DNA of 64,000 bases from Blakeslea trispora (lineage: Eukaryota > Mucoromycota > Mucoromycetes > Mucorales > Choanephoraceae). A program made the translations under genes and the position numbers. Within the stretch, counting starts at the first letter, position 1, and each line of letters begins with the position of its first letter. The stretch covers positions 248,001-312,000 of the forward strand of contig JAIWNE010000015.1 in the NCBI GenBank assembly GCA_025331445.1, given 5' to 3'. Under the pieces are notes generated by a model. That model made no database searches. It saw nothing but the letters and a program-made list of their open reading frames with translations, and was not told where the DNA came from. Of the stretch, positions 56,601-64,000 are shown in pieces.

Positions 56601-57874
56601 ATTGCTTTACTATTCTTAATTCAACAAAGCAGCATATTCTGTCATAACAGATAGAACCTATAGAAATATGAGCGTTTTTTTGATCCGTGTTAATTCACTG
56701 TGATTATTCAAAAAGTAAAAAGTACTTTAACTAAAGACTGGCGATGATTTGTGATGATCCGAATATTGAAATTAGTACCTTTATCTCAAAAATCTTCATA
56801 TTGTCATTAGATAAGTTTAAGTGTAACCAAGAGTGTAATTCTTAAACTACAATTCTCTTACTCGTTTTCATTTCCCTCTCCTTTCTTTTAAACTTCCAAA
56901 AAGCATTTATACGATCTCAAGACTGCTTTCATAATTTTCACCTTTATTGCCAACATTGATTGGTCAGTTTTGGTCAGGTTTTGATTGTTAATTGTCAACA
57001 AACAAATAAAGTTGACATTACTCTTTTAGTTAAAACAACAGTCCACAAATTAGTAACAGTTTTCACAATTTCTAGGACTTGACACTCCGAATACACATGT
57101 TTCAGTGCACAGGTTCTTTTCGGCATCACACGGCATCTTTTGCAGATCAGGAAATAGTCGCCGTCTGTTGTATTTCAGATTCATTTATTCAGCTATAAGG
57201 GCTGGGAATGCTTTTGATTTGTAGCTCACATCAAATGGAAAGACTCTTTGAATTCGTAGTCAGCTTTTGGCTTGAACATGATGCTAATACGAACTTTCTC
57301 TAACGTCAGTGATGATGTAGACTCTAAAGAAGAGCAAAAGAAAGTTCCCATAATCGTTTTCTCGATCTTGTTTCTTCTACTTGGAGAATTCTTTACTAAA
57401 ATTGACTTAATTCTGAAGTAATGAAAAGACCAATTGTGACGATGGAAGCAGAAAATAATGAAATCAACTCAATAAAAGAATGTAAAGGACAAGTTCCACA
57501 AGATGTACATCCAATTCGCCTTAAAAAAATCCTCTTTCTCATATAAACCTACATGGATAAATCATAACCAGCAACAGAAAAGAAGTTGATTCAGAAATTG
57601 AGGGGCCGTTCGAAAACAAATAGAGCAGAAAAAATTTCTGGGTGTACAAATTCGATAATGTTTGCAGAATTTCAAGAAGAGCGTCAAAATGATTTGTCAG
57701 TTTTAGGACCGAGATTGAGGTACATGTCCAATCGGTTTGATTTTTTAGTTTAATTTTTTTTTTACGTAAAAGTTATATAAAGTAAACATTTTTTTCTGTA
57801 TATATATTTGATTGTAAACAATTTTACATTAAAAGTAAACATTTAAGAATTGTCTTGATTTATTTACATCAGTC
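56601..57874. other. Intergenic region upstream of ENA-type ATPase
   Basis: About 1.27 kb without a supported gene. A T-rich tract with TATATATA (57745-57810) lies 65-130 bp before the ATPase ATG and is the probable core promoter. Confidence 0.4.
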
Positions 57875-60800
57875 ATGAAGGATACAGCCGAATTGATTGC
57901 ACCAAGTGAATGGCATTATAAGACAATCGAAGAGACTGCCGAAAGATTCAACACCTCTCTTACAGACGGTCTGAAGTCAAGCGACATCTCCTCCAGGCAC
58001 GTCAAATACGGATACAACGAATTATCAGCAGATGGAGGACCAAAATGGCTCAAAGTATTGTTAGGACAGCTTGTTGATGTGATGAATTGGATTTTTCTTG
58101 CTCTAGCAATTACATCTTATTGTCTAAAGGATTATATCACAGGCTCTTTATTGTTATTCATTGCTCTTCTCAACATTTACCTTGGATTTTCTCAAGAATA
58201 TGCAGCCGAACAAACATTGGCTGCACTTCGCAACTTGTCTTCACCTATGACTACAGTCATTCGTGATGGAGCAGAGAAATCTATACCCAGTCGAGAAATT
58301 GTACCTGGTGATATCTTACTTGTTCAAGAGGGTGATTCAGTTGGTGCTGATGCTCGGTTAATCTATGTCTCCAACTTGGAAGCTGATGAAGCTTTGTTGA
58401 CCGGTGAATCGATGCCTGTAGCAAAACAACTAGTCGTGCTAGAAAACCCTGGTAAGTAAAATACGAATGAAAGAATTGTCATTACATTGTTACTTATCAC
58501 GTCATGTACTACCTTTCTTAGATGAACCATTGGGCGATCGTATCAACATGCTCTACTCTTCCACTATTATTTCCAAAGGCCGAGGCAAAGCTATTGTCAC
58601 TGCTACTGGAATGCATACCGAGATTGGTAGAGTTGCTTCAAAGCTGAATGAATCAAATGATTCGGATCGAACTCGCTTGCAGAAAAGTTTGGATAAAATG
58701 TACATTATTCTGTTGATCACTTCTGTGATCTGTGTTCTTATTGTGCTGGCATCTGTCAAATTCAAAGCGGACTATGATGTTGGCATGTATTCTATGACAG
58801 CTGCACTTTCAGTTCTACCTGCTGGCTTGACTACTGTCATGACGGTCACTCTTGTTTTGGGAGGTAAAGAAATGACTCGCCAAAGAGCTATTGTTCGTAA
58901 ATTGAAATGTCTTGAAACTTTGGGATCCGTTACCAATATATTTTCTGACAAGACTGGTACATTGACTATGGCAAGAATGGTAGTAGTGCGGTTTTGGACT
59001 CCTCTCGAAGGATCTTTTTATGTTACGTCAAATGGCTTACAACCTATTGGTGATATCTATCGCGCTCAAGACGAGATCGATGAAAAGCATACAGGCGACA
59101 CAACCAAAAAGCCAGTTGACAAAGCTAATCTTTCTACAGAAATAACAAACTTGGTCCGCTGCGCTGCTTTGTGTAACATGTCTAGTATTTATCCTAGAAA
59201 CAAGCAAACGAAAGACGAAGAAAAGATGAATGGCGATGCCAATGAGGAATCCGAATCGGATGACTGGATATCAAGTGGTGCTCCCACTGAAGTTGCTCTT
59301 CAGGTGTTTGCTCATAAGTTTGGTATGGGAAAGCCAGACTTGACAGCCAACGGCTGGAATATTTTGGCGGAATATCAATTCGATTCTACTATTAAGCGTA
59401 TGACGACAGTATGGCAAGACACTAGCAATGGCGATATCTATGCTTTTACCAAGGGTGCTGCGGAACGTGTTATTGATTTGTGCTCCAACTTACCTCATGA
59501 AAACGATCGCTTGCCTGTTCTGCAAAAAGTGGAAACATTAGCAGCTAAGGGACTTAGAGTCATGGCCATGTCCTTCAAAAAATTAGACAACGATGCAAGT
59601 GCTATTGCCAAACTATCTCGTGATCAAATCGAATCTGAGCTCTTCTTCCTTGGTCTTACTGGTATCTATGACCCTCCTAGAAAAGAATCTCGTCAAGCTG
59701 TTGAAGAAGCCCATCAAGCAGGTATTTCTGTACACATGCTTACTGGTGATCATGAGATCACAGCCACAGCCATTGCAAAGGAAATAAAGATATTGGACGC
59801 CAACAAGTTATCACCAAGCGATATCAAACGACTTGTTATGACTGGTTCAAAGTTTGATGCGATGACAGATGAAGAAGTGGACGCCTTAGTTGATTTGCCT
59901 CTAGTGGTTGCTCGATGCTCTCCCGAAACTAAAGTCAAGATGATCCAAGCTTCCGCTAGACGCAAAAACGTTGCTGCAATGACTGGTGATGGTGTCAATG
60001 ATTCTCCTTCACTCCGCATTGCTGATATCGGTATTGCCATGGGAAAGAATGGAAGTGATGTCGCCAAACAGGCATCTGATATTATTTTGACAGACGACAA
60101 CTTTGCTACCATCATTCGTGCTATCGCGGAAGGACGCCGTATCTATCAGAATATGCAAAGATTCCTGCTCTATTATTGGATTCTGCTCTTTAGTATGGCT
60201 GTTGTCGTATTGGTGTGTCTGGCCATTCGTGATCCTATTGGCCGCAGTGCTGCACCTATGTCTACACTCCAAATGATTTTTGTCTATATTGCCATCACTC
60301 CCCCTTCTGGCGCACTCAGTACTCAGCCCCCCTCTCCGACTGTCATGAAAGAGCCACCTAGACCACCTACTGAAAGCATGTTTAACCGCGAAATCATCAT
60401 GGATACTCTTGTCTATTCATCAGTTATTGCTATCTTGACCATAGTCGCCTATGTTGTACCCTTATATACAATTGGTGATGGCATTGGTGGTGTCAACTGT
60501 GATTCAAACTATGTTGCTGGCGTATGCGACTCTTTCTTCCGAGGACGTGCATCTCTTTTGGTTACATTTGTTCTTTGCTCTTTAGTAGTTATGGTTCATT
60601 GTCGTAGTTACCGCCGAATTGAATGGGACCTTGAAGGAATCAAGAAATCATTACATTCCCGAACTTTTCTCGGCACTCTTGCTTTTGATCTGATTGGACT
60701 TTGTATTTTCATGTATATTCCAGACGTTGCTATTCAAGGATTCCGTATGTTAGGCATTACTTGGGAATGGGGGCTTGATATAGGTCTTGTATTGTTTTTT

Positions 60801-60902
60801 ATTGTGTTTGGAGAAGCCTATAAGGCTACCAAGCGTCGCTTAATGAAGCCTATGGATTCCAAACAAACAAGTCTAGACGAAGAAAACAATGAATTCATAT
60901 AG
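57875..60902 (+). CDS. P-type cation ATPase, type IID (ENA-like)
   Basis: Exons 57875-58451 and 58522-60902; 985 aa. Expected role: ATP-driven export of Na+ or K+ at the plasma or an internal membrane, important under salt or alkaline stress. P-ATPase landmarks: TGESMPVAK (A domain), the phosphorylation site SDKTGTLT, KGAAERVIDLC (nucleotide domain), MLTGDHEITATAIAKEI, and MTGDGVNDSPSL. C-terminal helices follow from LLYYWILLFSMAVVVLVCLA. The overall order and spacing and the Ca-ATPase-like C-terminus fit the fungal ENA group. Two deviations: the residue before SDKTG is Phe (IFSDKTG rather than the common ICSDKTG), and the TM4 motif reads LPAGLTTV instead of PEGL or PSSL. The intron is 70 bp. 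Confidence 0.9.
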
Positions 60903-60997
60903 ATTATTTTATTTAGAGCTTTTATTTATATCACATATATCATATTAAACTATTCCTGCAAACAAACTTTTCTGCTTTTGCAATTACAAAATAAAAA

Positions 60998-63667
60998 TCA
61001 AATCTTTTTAAGATATATGTCGATGCAAAATTCATCTGATTCTGTGCTGTTTAGAGATAGGGTTGTCATGTCTACTTCTAAAAGACCCTTATCAGAGCAC
61101 CAAATCCAATCTTTACCTGGCCTTAAGCATATACCGTCTAGACAGACTTTGAAAGGTGCGGTCTTCCTCATGAATATGTCAGATCCTTTCTCCTTGATCC
61201 AAAATGCACAGCATTTGCTTCTGTGTGTCAACTTGACCTGGAAGACATCAAATGAATCGCCTTCTTGATTTGCTGAAAACTGTTTAGTGCTCTTAATTGC
61301 ATTTATGCCAACAAATTTATCAATTAGTCCAAGGCATGCAACTAAGAAGCTTTCAGTTGATCTGACTTGACTTGTTAATACTAGAGTCGAACTTGACTTA
61401 TCTATCCTTATGACCAACTCGTCAAAATCGTTACTCATTGAGTAGAGCAATTTGAACTTTCCCTCATCTGGTCCACTCACTACAAATGTGATTGCTTGAT
61501 AAGAAACCAAATCAGGATACAACATCTGAAGGCTCACTACACCCAGTTTCATGAATGAACTATTCGTGTTCCAAAAGCCAACAACACTGTATCTCTCATC
61601 CACATTTTGGTCTTCATCAAGTATGTGATGTGTGTTAAAAGCAGAAATCAAGCCCTGATTTTCCATCGGGTTGTCAAACATACAACTGACTGTAGGTAGA
61701 GGAGCCTGAGAAAACCTCAAAATACGATAGCCATTTCTTCGCGTTTCGCCTATCAACCGATGAATGACTTGAGCGTCATGACAACCAGGAACATCAGTGA
61801 TATAAACTGGGCCGCCTGAAAGCGCGCGACTAGTACGCATGTTTTAATTAACATAAAGTATCTAACACGGCTGTCTTACCTTGAAGCATGATATTCTGCA
61901 AAAGAATGGTTCGATTGAAACATATCCCAGTCCCCAATTACTGGGTATTGACAACTCCATAATGCGTTTATTGTGTTTGCATAAATATGCCAAGTATGAC
62001 TTTCTGGTTCGTCTGGGAAAAAATCATCGCTATTTCTTAAGTTGAACATGTCAGTTTCTTTTTGTTTTTGTTTTTTGAAAACTGCATGCATTTACGACTT
62101 GCCTGAATATCGTTTTTACAGAAGAAAACTTAGGATGAAACAATATATGCGGTGTAAATGACATACAATGTATAATTTGGCTATCAAGGTATTGATCTGC
62201 ATTTTTAGACATGCTCAATCTGTAATCATCCCATATCTGTATCATATTATTAAAACCAGTATCAAGGTCTTGAAAGCCACCCTGATTGTCTACTTTGATG
62301 AAGTTTACACCAGACTTGCTCAAGAAGTGATAGAAATCAGCAAAAAACTGGCTTGGATCTGTCAAAATACCAATCATGTCAGAATTGTTTTTCTTTTTGA
62401 GACCGGACCAGGCATAGCCTTGAGTGTTTGCAAAGCGTTCATCTATGCCATTCCAGTATCCCCAAAGAGCCTATGCATTCTATTTAATGTCTATTTAAAA
62501 GCAAATCTGTTTTGCTTACATGCCATACACCCACATACTTAAGAAAAGGATAAGTATGCTTCAGTTCTTTTACTGCCTCTCCTAATCCACCTGGAAATTT
62601 CTTTGGGCAAGCATCAAATCCATCCAATTGAGATGTATGACTGACTTTTTGCCATCCATCATCGATCATCAAATAACCAATCGGTATGCCGCACTTTGCC
62701 AAACTCTCTATTGCTCTGTGAATCTTTTCCAAGCTGACTTCTTTTCCAAAGGCATTCCAAGTACAATAGCCTAGCTTATCGACAAAGACAGACTTGGAGT
62801 TTTGGATAATGTTATTTAGATGGTTTGTCTCCTTTAACAAGTAATGTGTGCTGGCAGGTATCAGTTTTGAAAAATCATTTTGAATAGGAACAGACGAAAT
62901 CAATAGACTTATGTCGCTCCCTTTCTTGCTTGAATGACATATTGAAATCGAATTTCCTCCTCTAGGCGAAAACCAACAGTCCGAGCATTCGCTGGCAATT
63001 GTCCATAGATAAACATGTCCATACATGCTGTCTACATACATCAGCATTTGCCATTGCTCAGTATGACTTCGATGGTCAAAGTTATGATAACCGCTCATGG
63101 GTGTAATCCAACAAGATCTATTTATGTTTGAATAACCTTTAAGAAAGAAAGTTGCCCGAGATAAACTTACCCTTTTCTCAATAGTACAACATAAGAGTGC
63201 ATACCATGGGGTATCTCAAGAGGAACTGAAAAAGAGCCTCCAGAACAAAGTTTAAAGTGTTGCAGGTACACATTGCCTACATGAAATCGAGATACCACAT
63301 CAAGCTGTTGATGTAGCTCCAGTGGCTCGGATGTTTCGCCTGGGGGCACAACACGTATTTTGCCGTTCTGATGGATACTACCATACCAAAACCAATCCAC
63401 TGCATTTTTATTTTGGCGAAACCGTAGTGTATATTCATAATCACCGGGGCTTAGTTTGACTGTGCTTACCTTCAAGCTATAGTCTGTTTTGTTTTGACGA
63501 GTAAAAGGTATACCGATCCAATCTCTCGTTTCTGATAGATTTGTCCATAATTCAATATCATAAGCTACAGAAGAATGACAATAGAAATCAGCTGTGCTTC
63601 CTTCATGTTGACTTAGCAACACATTGGCATGGATGTCCGGTGTCAAAAGAATACGCTCTTGAGACAT
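60998..63667 (-). CDS. GH36 raffinose synthase/Sip1-type alpha-galactosidase
   Basis: Minus-strand exons 63667-63171, 63117-62520, 62470-62103, 62035-61880, 61829-60998; 816 aa. Glycoside hydrolase family 36 (raffinose synthase/seed imbibition protein), acting on alpha-galactosides. Motifs: LGYCTWNAFGKEVS (plants have GWCTWDAF), IGYLMIDDGWQKV, the nucleophile region VNFIKVDNQGGF, RNSDDFFPDEPESH, IGDWDMFQSNH, and SGGPVYITDVPG. Intron 3 appears to be GC-AG (AG/GCAAGT): using it joins FR to NSDDFF exactly, as in the family. Intron 1 was placed at 63118-63170, since the nearer acceptor reads into a stop. No signal peptide at MSQERILLTPD, so probably cytosolic. It converges with the ATPase gene, 95 bp between stops. 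Confidence 0.9.
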
Positions 63668-64000
63668 GGTTAAGAAAAGAAAGAAAAGGAAAAAGAAAAG
63701 AAAGGATGAAGAGGAGCATAGAGCGGTTGCACAAAACATAACGAATTTTTTCTATTTCAATCGTCCAATCCTTACAGTATTCATCCCGCTTCAGTATGCA
63801 ATAAGCTCAGATTATGTATCCATGCTAAAATCTAAGCTACATTATCTCCCTTACTGATGATCATAGAATTTAGAGTGCAAGTAAGGAAATAGAACAGCAA
63901 ATTTCTATTCTACTTTTTTTTATTATTGTTATCTTGTTTGGTCTGCCTATGCATTTATCCCTCCCAGTGAACTAACAAACAGACAGTTTAGGATTCTGTG
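63668..64000. other. Upstream region of GH36 gene to window end
   Basis: 333 bp; A/G-rich just before the GH36 start (63670-63700; pyrimidine-rich on the coding strand). No further gene is visible. Confidence 0.4.

Noticed and set aside
1..64000. tRNA, rRNA or CRISPR loci
   Set aside because: I looked for B-box-like GGTTCGAATCC patterns, 5S-like sequence and regularly spaced repeats and saw none; a tool such as tRNAscan-SE would be decisive.

Overview
The window is nuclear DNA from a fungus, most likely Mucoromycota/Mucorales. It is AT-rich, the genes carry many short introns (about 53-128 bp, GT-AG with two apparent GC-AG), leaders are pyrimidine-rich, and the gene set fits that group: a CotH-family surface protein, SEL1-repeat chitin synthase activator, ENA-type P-type ATPase, DUF8032-like protein, RAI1, SIN3 and a MEF2-type MADS protein. 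Species cannot be fixed from the sequence. Exon limits below were worked out by hand from splice consensus plus frame continuity; no search was run.

Layout. 1-8.1 kb is gene-dense: the 3' part of an MFS glycerophosphodiester/phosphate-type permease (+), SIN3 (+), EMG1/NEP1 (-), an F-box/ankyrin-like protein (+) and a small secreted GPI-type protein (+). 8.1-13.2 kb is gene-poor and holds a 171-bp TA-flanked inverted-repeat element and decayed reading frames. 13.2-22.1 kb carries an SKT5-like protein, thioredoxin reductase with a possible mitochondrial leader, RAI1 and a MADS-box factor, all (+). 22.1-29.3 kb is gene-poor apart from a CotH-family gene (-) and a truncated Tc1/mariner transposase (-). 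29.3-42.1 kb has a sugar porter (+), a UDP-glycosyltransferase (+), a second, diverged inverted-repeat element, a DUF8032-like protein (+), QTRT2 (+), dihydroorotase (-) and a HEAT-repeat protein resembling DNAAF5/HEATR2 (-). 42.7-53.5 kb has an OSBP-family lipid transfer protein (+), a PIP-box/DUF4211-like protein (+), an 1803-residue SEL1-repeat protein (+) and a SNIP1/Pml1-like FHA protein (-). 53.5-64 kb holds an unrecognised Lys-rich gene or pseudogene, the ENA-type ATPase (+) and a GH36 raffinose-synthase/Sip1-type alpha-galactosidase (-).

Functional themes are housekeeping RNA and chromatin work (SIN3, EMG1, RAI1, SNIP1, QTRT2), cell wall and surface (SKT5-like, CotH, GPI protein, large SEL1 protein), transport (MFS x2, ENA ATPase) and metabolism (TRR1, URA4, UGT, GH36, OSBP). 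There is no operon-like cluster. Three convergent pairs (SIN3/EMG1, QTRT2/URA4, ATPase/GH36) have stop codons only 29-95 bp apart, so their transcripts very probably overlap. I saw no tRNA, rRNA or CRISPR array. I did not find an obviously new multi-gene system. The strongest leads are the inverted-repeat element family, the DNAAF5-like gene in a probably flagellum-less fungus, the dual-start thioredoxin reductase, the PIP-box protein and the orphan Lys-rich gene.
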